Shown: positions 16,250 through 25,051 of the stretch, one piece after another
Layout: each line of letters begins with the position of its first letter
Position numbering within the stretch: the first letter of the stretch is position 1
Assembly: GCA_003241785.1 (NCBI GenBank)
Contig: QFPW01000008.1
Span: 98,894-162,893, forward strand
DNA length: 64,000 nt
Direction of reading: 5' to 3'
From: Rhodovulum sulfidophilum
GTDB taxonomy: Bacteria > Pseudomonadota > Alphaproteobacteria > Rhodobacterales > Rhodobacteraceae
Position numbers and translations under genes: made by a program
Notes under the pieces: generated by a model
The model's database searches: none
Told to the model about the DNA's origin: nothing
Seen by the model: the letters and a program-made list of their open reading frames with translations, nothing else

Positions 16250-17452
16250 TCAGGGGGTTGCGAGATTGAGGAAGCCCTGCGTGACGAGGGCGTTGGCGAT
16301 ATCGACGAAGAGCGCCGACAGGAGCGGGATCACGATGAAGGCGGCCTGGCAGGGACCGTGCCGCTTGGTCACCGCGGTCATGGTGGCGATCGCGGTCGGG
16401 GTCGCGCCGATCACGAAGCTCGCATAGCCCGAGGTGATCACGGCGGCCTGGTAGTCGCGACCGAGCAGCCGGAAGACGAGCAGGACCGACAGCGCGACCG
16501 CGATCAGCGTCTGGATCACGAGCACGGTCAGGATCGTCCCCGCCATGCCGCCGAGCGCCCAGAGCCGGAGCGACATCAGCGAGACCGCGAGGAACACGCC
16601 GAGCGCGAATTCCGAGACCAGCGACAGCGTCGGCGTATGCGAGACCGGCTTGATGAAGGGCACCAGCGGGATGAGGTTGCCGATTACCATGCCCATCAGC
16701 AGGCAGGGCACGAAAAGCGGCAGGTTCAGCCCGAAATTGGCGATCGCCCGCTGCGCGAGGAAGCCGAGGGTCATGCAGACGAACAGCCAGAGCAGCGTGC
16801 GCATCAGCGCGTTGCGGGTGATCTCGCCGGTCGCGTAGCCGTCGGGCAGCCCGATGGCGTTGGCCTCGGTCTCGGCGGAGACGAGCCGGAAGCGCTTGAT
16901 GAGCGAGCCCGCCATCGGGCCGCCGATCACGCTCGCCACGACGAGCGCGAGCGTCGCCATCGCGATCCCGACCTCGGGCGCCGCTTCGAGCCCGCGCGCC
17001 TGAAGCTCGGGCGTCCAGGCGATCACCGTGCCGTGGCCGCCGAGCAGCGCGGTCGAGCCGAGCACGGCGCCCATCCCGAGCGGAAGCCCGGTCACCAGCG
17101 CGGCGAGGCCGCCCACCAGCATCTGCGCCACGAGCAGCACCGCCGTGATCACGATGAGGATCGCGAGCGGCTTGCCCCCCTTCACGAGATCCGACAGCCG
17201 CGCGTTGAGCCCGATCCCGGTGAAGAACATCAGGAGCAGGAGATCGCGGGTATGGGTGTCGAAGCCGATCTCGGCGATCCCGGCGGCGTAGAGCCCCCAG
17301 GTGACGAGCGCGAAAAGGAGCCCGCCCGTGACCGGATCGGGGATGTTGAAATTCCTCAGCAGCGCGACGCGCTTGTTGATCGACTCGCCCGTGAGATAGA
17401 CCACGAGGCCGACGGTGATCGCCATGAAATCGGGAAACTGGATCTGCGTCAT
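16250..17452 (-). CDS. gltS: Sodium/glutamate symporter GltS
   Basis: About 400 residues, strongly hydrophobic with some ten membrane segments in two inverted halves. Glycine-rich signature loops STALLGGHGTVIAW and VIGATPTAIATMTAV are typical of GltS, which imports glutamate with Na+. ATG 17452 is chosen. GTG 17461 would overlap the previous stop as GTGA, with AAGGA just upstream, and is a real alternative. It lies between a small membrane-protein gene and glyS inside the gly operon, an unusual place for a transporter. Confidence 0.92.
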   Translation of the reverse strand: MTQIQFPDFMAITVGLVVYLTGESINKRVALLRNFNIPDPVTGGLLFALVTWGLYAAGIAEIGFDTHTRDLLLLMFFTGIGLNARLSDLVKGGKPLAILIVITAVLLVAQMLVGGLAALVTGLPLGMGAVLGSTALLGGHGTVIAWTPELQARGLEAAPEVGIAMATLALVVASVIGGPMAGSLIKRFRLVSAETEANAIGLPDGYATGEITRNALMRTLLWLFVCMTLGFLAQRAIANFGLNLPLFVPCLLMGMVIGNLIPLVPFIKPVSHTPTLSLVSEFALGVFLAVSLMSLRLWALGGMAGTILTVLVIQTLIAVALSVLLVFRLLGRDYQAAVITSGYASFVIGATPTAIATMTAVTKRHGPCQAAFIVIPLLSALFVDIANALVTQGFLNLATP

Positions 17453-17457
17453 CCGCG

Positions 17458-17901
17458 TCACTCGTCCTTGAAGGCGGCGTTGAGCTGGCGCCAGAGATAG
17501 CCGCGCCCGTCCGGATAGACCGCGATCATCTGGTCGAACCCTTTCGGATCGTCGCGGGTCAGCGCGTAGGCGGTGGCGGCGCCCGAGGCGAGATCCCCGG
17601 TGAGCGCCGCGGTGTCGAAGCAGCGGAACCAGAAGGGCGGCGTCAGCGGCGTGGCGTCGGCCGCGGGCGCGAGCGTCGCGACCGCCGCCGGGTCGATCCG
17701 GAAGCAGCCGCGCAGCTTTAGCGGCGAGGAGCTGGAATCGATCCCGTCGTAATCGGCGACCGGCACGACCTCGCCCGCGATCCGGAGCGCCCCAACCCCC
17801 TTCTGCCGTTCGTAGAAGGCGAAGAACTGGGTGTAGATCAGCCCGGCCGCGAAGATCGCGAGGAAGACCAGAAAGCCCTGGACCAGCCGCTTGCCGTTCA
17901 T
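17458..17901 (-). CDS. Small membrane-anchored protein between glyQ and gltS (probably DUF6446)
   Basis: 147 residues. It has one N-terminal transmembrane helix (residues ~7-27, LVQGFLVFLAIFAAGLIYTQF) and then a soluble, presumably periplasmic domain with two Cys (RGCFRID; FRCFDTAAL). Small proteins of this type sit between glyQ and glyS in many Rhodobacterales; I believe the family is DUF6446 but cannot confirm it. Seven bases after glyQ. Function unknown. Confidence 0.8.
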   Translation of the reverse strand: MNGKRLVQGFLVFLAIFAAGLIYTQFFAFYERQKGVGALRIAGEVVPVADYDGIDSSSSPLKLRGCFRIDPAAVATLAPAADATPLTPPFWFRCFDTAALTGDLASGAATAYALTRDDPKGFDQMIAVYPDGRGYLWRQLNAAFKDE

Positions 17902-17908
17902 GGCCGGA

Positions 17909-18850
17909 TCACGCCGGGACGCCGGAGCGCCCCGCCTCGGTGGTCACGAAGGCGTCGGCGCAGGCCTTGGCGAGCGCGCGGACCCGGCCGATATAGGCCT
18001 GCCGCTCGGTCACCGAGATCACGCCGCGCGCGTCGAGCAGGTTGAAGAGATGGCTCGCCTTGATGCACTGGTCGTAGGCCGGATGCGCCATGACGATGGT
18101 CCGCCCCGCCTTGTCGGGCTGGGGCGTGTCGAGGATCCGGCGGCATTCCTTCTCGGCGTCCTCGAAATGGCCGAGCAGCATCGCGGTATCGGCGACGTCG
18201 AAGTTCCAGCGCGAGTATTCCTGCTCGGTCTGGCGGAAGACGTCGCCATAGCTGAGCGCGATCGGCGCGTCGGGATCGTTGAACGGCATGTCCATCACGT
18301 GGTCGACGCCGAGCACGTACATCGCGAGCCGCTCGAGCCCGTAGGTGAGCTCGCCCGAGACCGGGTGGCAGTCGTGGCCGCCGACCTGCTGGAAATAGGT
18401 GAACTGGCTCACCTCCATCCCGTCGCACCAGACTTCCCAGCCGAGCCCCCAGGCGCCGAGCGTCGGGCTCTCCCAGTCGTCCTCGACGAAGCGGATGTCG
18501 TGCAGGCCGGTATCGATCCCGATCGCGTCGAGCGAGCCGAGATAGAGCTCCTGCAGGTCGGGCGGGCTCGGCTTGATCAGCACCTGATACTGGTAATAGT
18601 GCTGCAGCCGGTTCGGGTTCTCGCCATAGCGCCCGTCGGTCGGCCGCCGCGACGGCTGGACATAGGCCGCGGCCCAGGGCCGGTCGCCGAGCGCGCGCAG
18701 CGTGGTCGCGGGGTGGAAGGTGCCGGCGCCCACTTCCATGTCGTAGGGCTGCAGGATCGCGCAGCCCTTCGCCGCCCAGTAGGACTGAAGGCGCAGGATC
18801 AGCTCCTGGAAGGAGCGCGGCCGGGAAAGCGGCGTCGTCTCAGAGGTCAT
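17909..18850 (-). CDS. glyQ: Glycyl-tRNA synthetase alpha subunit
   Basis: 313-residue catalytic subunit that activates glycine with ATP and charges tRNA-Gly together with GlyS. Signatures are SFQELILRLQSYWAAKGCAI, MEVGAGTFHPATTLRALG, YVQPSRRPTDGRYGENPNR and YGLERLAMY. The reading frame extends upstream, but ATG 18850 places the usual N-terminus. It is the first gene of glyQ-membrane protein-gltS-glyS and is preceded by a good promoter at 18883-18910. Confidence 0.97.
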   Translation of the reverse strand: MTSETTPLSRPRSFQELILRLQSYWAAKGCAILQPYDMEVGAGTFHPATTLRALGDRPWAAAYVQPSRRPTDGRYGENPNRLQHYYQYQVLIKPSPPDLQELYLGSLDAIGIDTGLHDIRFVEDDWESPTLGAWGLGWEVWCDGMEVSQFTYFQQVGGHDCHPVSGELTYGLERLAMYVLGVDHVMDMPFNDPDAPIALSYGDVFRQTEQEYSRWNFDVADTAMLLGHFEDAEKECRRILDTPQPDKAGRTIVMAHPAYDQCIKASHLFNLLDARGVISVTERQAYIGRVRALAKACADAFVTTEAGRSGVPA

Positions 18851-18882
18851 CGCGGGGGCGTCCGGGTCGGTTTCGCCCGCTT

Positions 18883-18910
18883 CCTTAAGCACCCGCCCCC
18901 GGCCGGTCAA
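18883..18910 (-). promoter_or_regulatory. Promoter of the gly operon
   Basis: Minus-strand TTGACC (18910-18905), 16 bases, TTAAGG (18888-18883), giving a short leader to glyQ. The TTGACC -35 recurs upstream of metZ and the GlxA-like gene in this window. Confidence 0.55.
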
Positions 18911-18935
18911 TGCGAAGGAACCCGCCCCCGCCGGG

Positions 18936-20384
18936 TCACGCCCGCCAGTAGCTCGGCATGAAGAGCACGTAGACCGCCATCAGCTCCAGCCGCCCGACCA
19001 GCATCAGGAAGCTCATCACCCAGATCGCGGGGTCCGGGAGCGAGGAGAAATTGCCGGCCGGGCCGATCACCGGGCCGAGGCCGGGGCCGACGTTGGTGAT
19101 CGCGGTGGCGGCGCCCGAGACGGCGGTGACCGGATCGAGCCCGATCAGCACCAGCGCCACGGCACCGACGCCGAGTGTGAGGAAGAAGAGCATGAAATAG
19201 GCCATGACCGAGCTCATCACCTCCTCGGAGATGACCTGGCCCTGGTAGCGCGGCGTGACGACGATGTTGCGGGTGTGCAGCCGCCGGATCTCGGCGTTGA
19301 TGCCGGCGAAGAGGATCTGGTAGCGGAACACCTTCGGCCCGCCGGTGGTCGAGCCCGAGCAGCCGCAGATCATCATCGCGCAGAAGAACAGCACCTGCGC
19401 CATCGGCCCCCAGAGCGTGTAGTCGGTGCTCGCGAAGCCGGTGGTCGAGATGACCGAGGCCATGTTGAAGAAGATCTCGCGCAGCATCGGCTCGCCGAGC
19501 GGGTCGCCGTTCAGGAGCCGCGCCGCGACGAGCCCGCCGCAGAGCGCCAGGTAGATCGCGAGAAAGGCGCGGATCTGCGGATCGTCGTAGAGCGCCCGCG
19601 CGTCGCCGCGGGCGAATTGCACGAAGCGGATGAAGGACATCGAGGCGAGCAGCATGAAGACGGTGCCGACATATTGCGAGATCGGGCTGAACTCGGCGAA
19701 GGACACGTCGTAGTTGCCCATGCCCCCGGTCGCCGCCGTCGACATCGCGTGCAAAAGCGCGTCGAAGCCGGTCATGCCGCCCCAGAGATAGCCCATGGCG
19801 CAGAGGAGCGTGAAGACGACGTAGACCGCGCCACAGGAGATCACGACCTGCTTGGCGCGCGGCAGCACCTTGCCGAGCGTGTTGAAATCGCCGGTCTTCA
19901 GGATCTGCATCCCGCCGATGTTGAGAAGCGGCAGCAGGATGAGCGCCATGAGCACGATCCCGATGCCGCCGAGCCAGGTCAGGAGCATCCGCCAGACCAG
20001 CACCCCGCGCGGCACCTCGTGCAGCCCGACGATCACCGTGCCCCCGGTCGCGGTCAGCGCGGAGGTGGATTCGTAGGTCGCGCGGGCGAGGTCGAGGCCG
20101 GGCTCGCCGAGCAGGAAAGGCAGCGTCCCGAAGGCGATGAAGCTGACCCAGGAGCCGCAGGTCAGCAGGAACCCCTGCCGCAGCCCGAGGTCGCGGTGCC
20201 AGCTGTTCGCGCAGGCGAGCGCCAAGGCGACGCCGCCGCAGAGCGTGACCGCCATCGAGGCGACGAAGGCGCGGAAGTTCGGGTCGCCGTCGGCGAAGTC
20301 CACGGCGGCCGGGACCGCCATCAGGCCGCCGAACAGGGCCATCAGCCAGCCGATCACATATCCCACTGGCCGAAGGTCGAGCAT
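18936..20384 (-). CDS. trkH: Trk-type potassium uptake protein, membrane subunit
   Basis: 482-residue TrkH/KtrB-family K+ channel-transporter subunit with four M1-P-M2 repeats. Pore-loop segments such as STSALTATGGTV, MSTAATGGMGNYD, VISTTGFAS and AITNVGPGLGPV hold the selectivity-filter glycines. The family works with a cytoplasmic TrkA regulator, which is not in this window. ATG 20384 gives the standard N-terminus; no clear ribosome-binding site precedes it. The gene stands alone between glyQ and folE2. Confidence 0.94.
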   Translation of the reverse strand: MLDLRPVGYVIGWLMALFGGLMAVPAAVDFADGDPNFRAFVASMAVTLCGGVALALACANSWHRDLGLRQGFLLTCGSWVSFIAFGTLPFLLGEPGLDLARATYESTSALTATGGTVIVGLHEVPRGVLVWRMLLTWLGGIGIVLMALILLPLLNIGGMQILKTGDFNTLGKVLPRAKQVVISCGAVYVVFTLLCAMGYLWGGMTGFDALLHAMSTAATGGMGNYDVSFAEFSPISQYVGTVFMLLASMSFIRFVQFARGDARALYDDPQIRAFLAIYLALCGGLVAARLLNGDPLGEPMLREIFFNMASVISTTGFASTDYTLWGPMAQVLFFCAMMICGCSGSTTGGPKVFRYQILFAGINAEIRRLHTRNIVVTPRYQGQVISEEVMSSVMAYFMLFFLTLGVGAVALVLIGLDPVTAVSGAATAITNVGPGLGPVIGPAGNFSSLPDPAIWVMSFLMLVGRLELMAVYVLFMPSYWRA

Positions 20385-20450
20385 CCGCGATCGTTGGCGC
20401 GCGCCCCCGGCGGCTGTCAAGGGCGCCGTCACGGCGCGGCCGGGCGGGCG

Positions 20451-21545
20451 CTATCCGACGTGATAGAGCGTGTCGAACAGCCGAGGATCGTAGCTCGACT
20501 GGTGAAAGGTCGCGCCCCGGGTCAGGATCGACACCGCGTCATGCGAATGCAGCGATTCCTGATGGCTCGCCACCACGCGGAAATCGCCGATCCGGGGCTC
20601 GGCCTCGAGCTCGGCGCAGAGCACGCGCACCGCGTCCTCGACGAAGATCGGATTGGCGCCGGAGAGCTCGGCGAAGGCCTGCTCGTCCTCGCGCTTCACC
20701 ATCACCTGCGTCTCGGTCGGGATCGCCCGGGCGCAGAGATCGACGAGATCCTCGAACCAGAGCCGTTCCGTCCCCGCGAGCTCGACGGAGACGCGCGCGA
20801 CCGAGCGCTGCGCGTGCGGGACGGCGATCCGCCCCCGGGTCTCGCGCGCGTGCTCGGAAAGCTCGAGCGAGCAGGGGCAGGTCGAGGAATAGACGTAGTC
20901 GAGATGCAGGATCCGCTGGCTCTCGCGGCCGTGCCGGACCACCTCGAGCGCCACGTCGTAATACTGGTAGCCTTCGAGCCCGCTCCGGAGCGACTTGCGC
21001 AGCATCGGGTAGCGGAAGCGCATCTGGATGCGCGCGTCGAAGGAATCGAGATCGGCCACGTAGGAATCGAGCACGCCCTGGATCACCTCGGCCGAGAAAT
21101 GCTTCTCGGCGTGCTGGTAGAAGGAGCGCATGATCCGGCTCATGTTGATGCCCTTGCGGTCCGCTTCCAGCGAGACCGAGCCGGTCACCGAGGTCTCGAG
21201 CTGCATCTCGCCACCGCCACGCACGCGGTAGCGGATCGGCAGCCGGAAATTCGAGATGCCGACATGCTGGATGGGCACCCGCGCGCCCTTGATCAGCCCG
21301 GCGGGACCGTTCTGCAGGTCGGGCATGTCGGCGAGATAGGCGGCGTCGGGCCGGAAGCCCGCCTCGTAATCACGCGCGAGATCGGGATAAGGCGCGGCGC
21401 GGGCGATCAGCTCCGCCACCTCGGCCACCTCGCCGAGGGGCGCGCCCGTACCGGCGCGGCCCGCCCAGCGCAGCAGGAGCCGCGCGGCCGCCTTGGCCTC
21501 CGCCTCGGTCGGCTGATGCTCATTGATCGACGTCGGACCGTCCAT
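20451..21545 (-). CDS. folE2: GTP cyclohydrolase FolE2 (type IB)
   Basis: 364-residue GCYH-IB enzyme converting GTP to dihydroneopterin triphosphate, the first folate step. Visible motifs are SNFRLPI, SVSLEADRKGINMSR (residues ~124-137), the active-site Cys region SSTCPCSLELSEHA (Cys223/Cys225) and the terminal HQESLHSHDA. FolE2 can use metals other than zinc and in some bacteria is induced by zinc shortage. It complements the folB-folP operon 14 kb away. A promoter with a palindrome just downstream of the -10 lies at 21562-21603. Confidence 0.95.
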   Translation of the reverse strand: MDGPTSINEHQPTEAEAKAAARLLLRWAGRAGTGAPLGEVAEVAELIARAAPYPDLARDYEAGFRPDAAYLADMPDLQNGPAGLIKGARVPIQHVGISNFRLPIRYRVRGGGEMQLETSVTGSVSLEADRKGINMSRIMRSFYQHAEKHFSAEVIQGVLDSYVADLDSFDARIQMRFRYPMLRKSLRSGLEGYQYYDVALEVVRHGRESQRILHLDYVYSSTCPCSLELSEHARETRGRIAVPHAQRSVARVSVELAGTERLWFEDLVDLCARAIPTETQVMVKREDEQAFAELSGANPIFVEDAVRVLCAELEAEPRIGDFRVVASHQESLHSHDAVSILTRGATFHQSSYDPRLFDTLYHVG

Positions 21546-21561
21546 GCTCGACACCCGTATT

Positions 21562-21574
21562 ATCCGCGACGGAT
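21562..21574. promoter_or_regulatory. Palindrome in the folE2 leader, candidate operator
   Basis: ATCCG-CGA-CGGAT, a 5-3-5 inverted repeat placed at the predicted transcription start, where a repressor could act. It is not AT-rich like a typical Zur box, so the regulator is unknown. Confidence 0.3.
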
Positions 21575-21603
21575 CATATAGGGTCCCGCCGCCCCGCGCC
21601 CAA
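21575..21603 (-). promoter_or_regulatory. Promoter of folE2
   Basis: Minus-strand TTGGGC (21603-21598), 17 bases, TATATG (21580-21575), followed by a leader of about 25 bases to the ATG. Confidence 0.5.
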
Positions 21604-21718
21604 GCGTGAAATGCCCGGTCCATGCTAAATGGCAATGCCGCGCCCGAGCCTACCCGCGGCTTGCGACGGTTTTCCGGCGGTTCGCGACGCGACGCGGGCA
21701 AGGGCGGAGGCGCGGGAA

Positions 21719-21777
21719 GGCGGACCGAGGTCCGCCCTACGATGGCGCGGCGCCGGGCGGACCGAGGTCCGCCCTAC
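21719..21777. repeat. Two direct copies of a REP-like palindrome
   Basis: Two identical copies (21719-21740 and 21756-21777) of the palindrome GGCGGACC-GA-GGTCCGCC followed by CTAC, 37 bases apart and in the same orientation. They lie between the 3' end of metZ and the folE2 promoter. Other copies are at 37301-37323 and 56461-56515. Confidence 0.85.
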
Positions 21778-21783
21778 CGGGCC

Positions 21784-22962
21784 TCACACCGCGGCGAGCG
21801 CGCCCTTGAGATCGGCGATCAGGTCGTTCGGATCCTCGAGCCCGACCGAGAGCCGGACGAGCCCGTCCGAGATCCCGAGCGCCGCGCGCTGCTCCGGCGA
21901 GAGCCGCTGGTGCGTTGTGGTCGCGGGATGGGTGACGAGGCTCTTCGCGTCGCCGAGGTTGTTCGAGATCAGTACGATCCGGAGCGCGTCGAGGAAGCGG
22001 AACGCCCCCGCCTTGCCGCCCGCGATCTCGAAGGCGAGCATGGTCCCGCCGGTCTCCATCTGCCGCGCGGCGAGATCGTGCTGCGGATGGTCGGGCAGGC
22101 CGGGATAGATGATCTTCGCGAGGCCCGGCGTGCCCGGCAGCGCGGCCGCGATCGCCGCCGCCGTCTCGGCCTGGGCGCGGCAGCGCAGCTCGAGCGTCTC
22201 GAGCCCCTTCAGCATCACCCAGGCGTTGAACGGGCTGAGCGCGCCGCCGGTGTGCTTGAGGAAGGTCTCGAACGGGCCGCGGACGAATTCCCTGGTGCCG
22301 AGCACGACGCCGCCGAGGCAGCGGCCCTGGCCGTCGATGTGCTTGGTCGCGGAATAGACCACGACGTCGGCGCCGAGCGCGAGGCTGCGCTGGAAGACCG
22401 GCGTCGCGAAGACGTTGTCGACGACGACGAGCGCGCCGACCGAATGCGCGATCTCGGAGACGCCCCGGATGTCGATCACCTCGAGCGTCGGGTTCGACAT
22501 CGCCTCGAAGAAGACGAGCTTGGTCTCCGGCCGCACCGCGGCGCGCCACTGGTCGAGGTCGGTGCCGTCGACGAAGCTGACCTCGACGCCGAAGCGCGGC
22601 AGCAGCGTCTCGGCGATGTAGAGGCAGGAGCCGAACAGCGCGCGGGCGGAGACGACGTGGTCGCCCGCCTTCAGCCCGCAGAAGAGCGCGCCATGCACCG
22701 CGGCCATGCCCGAGGCGGTGGCGAAGGCCGCCTCCGCGCCTTCGAGCGCGGCGATGCGGTCCTCGAACATGCGCACGGTCGGATTGCCGTAGCGGGCGTA
22801 GATGAATTCGTCCTCGCCCGAGGCGATGAAGCGGCTCTCGGCCGTTTCCGCGTCGGGATAGACGAAGCCCTGGGTGAGATAGATCGCCTCGGCGGTCTCG
22901 CCGTACTGGCTGCGGCGCGTTCCGCCGTGCACCAGCTTGGTCCGGGGGCTCCACTCGGTCAT
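21784..22962 (-). CDS. metZ: O-succinylhomoserine sulfhydrylase (PLP enzyme)
   Basis: 392-residue Cys/Met-metabolism PLP enzyme that makes homocysteine directly from O-succinylhomoserine and sulfide. The Schiff-base lysine is Lys207 in VVYSATKHIDGQGR. YARYGNPTVRMFE, SGMAAVHGAL and the C-terminal VRLSVGLEDPNDLI support the family. Assignment as MetZ rather than MetB rests on the overall resemblance to alphaproteobacterial MetZ and is an inference. ATG 22962 has GAGGAG six bases upstream. It diverges from the GST gene, with a TTGACC promoter; no SAM riboswitch is evident in the short leader. Confidence 0.9.
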   Translation of the reverse strand: MTEWSPRTKLVHGGTRRSQYGETAEAIYLTQGFVYPDAETAESRFIASGEDEFIYARYGNPTVRMFEDRIAALEGAEAAFATASGMAAVHGALFCGLKAGDHVVSARALFGSCLYIAETLLPRFGVEVSFVDGTDLDQWRAAVRPETKLVFFEAMSNPTLEVIDIRGVSEIAHSVGALVVVDNVFATPVFQRSLALGADVVVYSATKHIDGQGRCLGGVVLGTREFVRGPFETFLKHTGGALSPFNAWVMLKGLETLELRCRAQAETAAAIAAALPGTPGLAKIIYPGLPDHPQHDLAARQMETGGTMLAFEIAGGKAGAFRFLDALRIVLISNNLGDAKSLVTHPATTTHQRLSPEQRAALGISDGLVRLSVGLEDPNDLIADLKGALAAV

Positions 22963-23009
22963 GATCGACTCCTCGCCGGCGGTCCGGCGTCGTCTGGGGG
23001 GATCACGGC

Positions 23010-23037
23010 GACTAGCGAAGCCCCGGGCCGCGGTCAA
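23010..23037 (-). promoter_or_regulatory. Promoter of metZ
   Basis: Minus-strand TTGACC (23037-23032), 16 bases, CTAGTC (23015-23010). It leaves a leader of about 40 bases. A divergent TTGACT (23073-23078) may serve the GST gene, but its -10 is poor. Confidence 0.5.
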
Positions 23038-23138
23038 GGCCGGAACCTCCGGCCCCGCGCCCGGCGCCGCCCTTGACTTGCACCCGGCGCGACGCAGCTT
23101 GCGCGGGCGACCCGACCCCCCTGTTGCGAGGACCGCGC

Positions 23139-23843
23139 ATGGCCGCCCCGATCGATCTCTATTTCTGGCCGACGCCGAACGGGCAAAAGGTCTCGATCGC
23201 GCTCTGCGAGATGGACCTGCCCTTCAACGTGAAGCTCGTGAACATCGGCGCGGGCGAGCAGTTCGATCCTGACTTCCTCGCGATCTCGCCCAACAACCGG
23301 ATGCCGGCGATCGTCGATCCCGAGGGCCCCGACGGCCAGCCGATCGCGATCTTCGAGTCGGGCGCGATCCTGCAATATCTCGCGCGCAAGACCGGCAGGT
23401 TCTACGGCGCCTCCGAGCGCGAGCGGGTCGAGATCGAGAAATGGCTGATGTGGCAGATGGGCGGCGTCGGCCCGATGGCCGGACAGGCGCATCATTTCCT
23501 GCGCTACGCCCCCTCGATGGAGCCGCCGAACGACCTGCCCTATGCCAAGGACCGCTACCGGCGCGAGGTCGGGCGGCTCTACGGCGTGCTCGACAAGCGG
23601 CTCGCCGACCGCGATTACGTCGCCGGCCCCTATTCGATCGCCGACATGGCGATCTGGCCCTGGACCCGCGGCTGGCAGAACCAGGAGCAGGACCTCGGCA
23701 AGTTCCCCAACATGGCCGCCTGGCTGGAACGCGTCGGCGCGCGGCCGGCGGTCCAGGCCGGGGTGGCGCTCGCGGCCGAGCGGCGGGCGGATCTCTCCTC
23801 CGACCGGGCGGCGCAGCGGGTGCTGTTCGGCGCGCGCGACTGA
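23139..23843 (+). CDS. Glutathione S-transferase family protein (YfcG/YghU-like)
   Basis: 234-residue GST. The N-terminal thioredoxin-like domain (IDLYFWPTPNGQKVSIALCE) has the NNRMPAIVD cis-Pro loop and ESGAILQYLARK glutathione-binding helix. The C-terminal domain includes MWQMGGVGPMAGQAHHF and YSIADMAIWPWT. The TPNGQK motif and the MGGVGPMxGQ stretch match the Nu-class disulfide-bond reductases typified by YfcG and YghU. ATG 23139 has GAGGA seven bases upstream. Likely a thiol-redox enzyme; the physiological substrate is unknown. Confidence 0.92.
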   Translation: MAAPIDLYFWPTPNGQKVSIALCEMDLPFNVKLVNIGAGEQFDPDFLAISPNNRMPAIVDPEGPDGQPIAIFESGAILQYLARKTGRFYGASERERVEIEKWLMWQMGGVGPMAGQAHHFLRYAPSMEPPNDLPYAKDRYRREVGRLYGVLDKRLADRDYVAGPYSIADMAIWPWTRGWQNQEQDLGKFPNMAAWLERVGARPAVQAGVALAAERRADLSSDRAAQRVLFGARD

Positions 23844-23968
23844 GCCCAGGCCCCCGGACCTCCCCCGCGGCGTCCCGGGGGCTTGCCCGCGACCGGGCGG
23901 GCCGGTATGGCGGATCGATCCGCGCGGGAGCCCGCGCGGCGATCCCTCCTGACCCGGACGCGCGGCGC

Positions 23969-25006
23969 ATGAACGAGATCACGATCACCCGGCCCGACGA
24001 CTGGCACCTGCACCTGCGCGACGGCGAGATGCTGCGCGGCGTGCTGCCCCAGTCGCGCGACTTCGCCCGGGCGATCGTCATGCCGAACCTGGTGCCGCCG
24101 GTCGTCACCGCGCGGGACGCCGCCGCCTACCGCGACCGCATCCTGGCCGCGCTGCCCGAGGGGCAGGCGTTCGAGCCGCTGATGACGCTCTATCTCACCG
24201 AGACCACCGATCCCGAGGATGTCGCGGCGGCCGCCGCCTCCGGCCTCGTCACGGCGGTGAAGCTTTATCCCGCCGGAGCGACCACGAATTCCGCGAGCGG
24301 CGTGCGCGACGTCGCGGCGGTGATGCCGGTGCTGGAACGGATGGCGGCGATCGGCCTGCCGCTCTGCGTCCATGGCGAGGTGACCGATCCCGCCGTCGAC
24401 ATCTTCGACCGCGAGGCGGTCTTCATCGAGCGCGTGCTGGCGCCGCTGCGCGCCCGGCTGCCCGAGCTCCGGATCGTCATGGAGCACGTGACGACCGAGG
24501 ACGGCGTCGACTACATCGCCGCCTCCGACGCGAACCTCGCCGGCACGATCACGGTCCACCACCTGATCCTGAACCGCAACCACCTGCTGGTCGGCGGCGT
24601 GAAGCCGCATTTCTACTGCCTGCCCGTGGTGAAGCGCGAGCGGCACCGCGAGGCGCTGGTCCGGGCCGCGACCGGCGGCGATCCGCGCTACTTCCTCGGC
24701 ACCGACAGCGCGCCGCATGCGAAGGACCGCAAGGAGTGCGACTGCTGCGCGGCCGGCGTCTTCACCGCGCCGAACGCGATGCCCTGGCTCGCGGAGGTGT
24801 TCGAGGCCGAGGGCGCGCTCGACCGGCTCGAGGGTTTCGCGGCGCTCCACGGCCCCGCCTTCTACCGCCGCGCGCCGAACGCGGGAAAGCTGACGCTCCG
24901 CCGCGAGGACGCCCCGCTGCCCGCGCCCGCCGCGATCGAGACCGGCGCCGGCCCGGTGGTGGTGTTCGATCCCGGCCAGCCGCTCCACTGGCGCGTCACC
25001 CCCTGA
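23969..25006 (+). CDS. pyrC: Dihydroorotase, class II
   Basis: 345-residue zinc amidohydrolase closing carbamoyl-aspartate to dihydroorotate in pyrimidine synthesis. It shows the HxH metal pair in DDWHLHLRDGEML (His13/His15), the carboxylated Lys98 in AVKLYPAGATTNS, further metal ligands in VHGEV and MEHVTT, and the catalytic Asp in LGTDSAPH. Length is that of the E. coli-type enzyme. It is followed 45 bases later by pyrE in the same orientation. Confidence 0.97.
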   Translation: MNEITITRPDDWHLHLRDGEMLRGVLPQSRDFARAIVMPNLVPPVVTARDAAAYRDRILAALPEGQAFEPLMTLYLTETTDPEDVAAAAASGLVTAVKLYPAGATTNSASGVRDVAAVMPVLERMAAIGLPLCVHGEVTDPAVDIFDREAVFIERVLAPLRARLPELRIVMEHVTTEDGVDYIAASDANLAGTITVHHLILNRNHLLVGGVKPHFYCLPVVKRERHREALVRAATGGDPRYFLGTDSAPHAKDRKECDCCAAGVFTAPNAMPWLAEVFEAEGALDRLEGFAALHGPAFYRRAPNAGKLTLRREDAPLPAPAAIETGAGPVVVFDPGQPLHWRVTP

Positions 25007-25051
25007 ACCGCGCCCGAATTTCCCGAACGCACTGGATTGAAAGGACCCGCC

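Noticed and set aside
18851..18935. Glycine riboswitch before glyQ
   Set aside because: The promoter lies within 60 bases of the start codon, leaving no space for a glycine aptamer.
22963..23138. SAM-sensing riboswitch before metZ
   Set aside because: The leader from the predicted start site is only about 40 bases, and no SAM-II or SAM/SAH consensus pseudoknot could be drawn.
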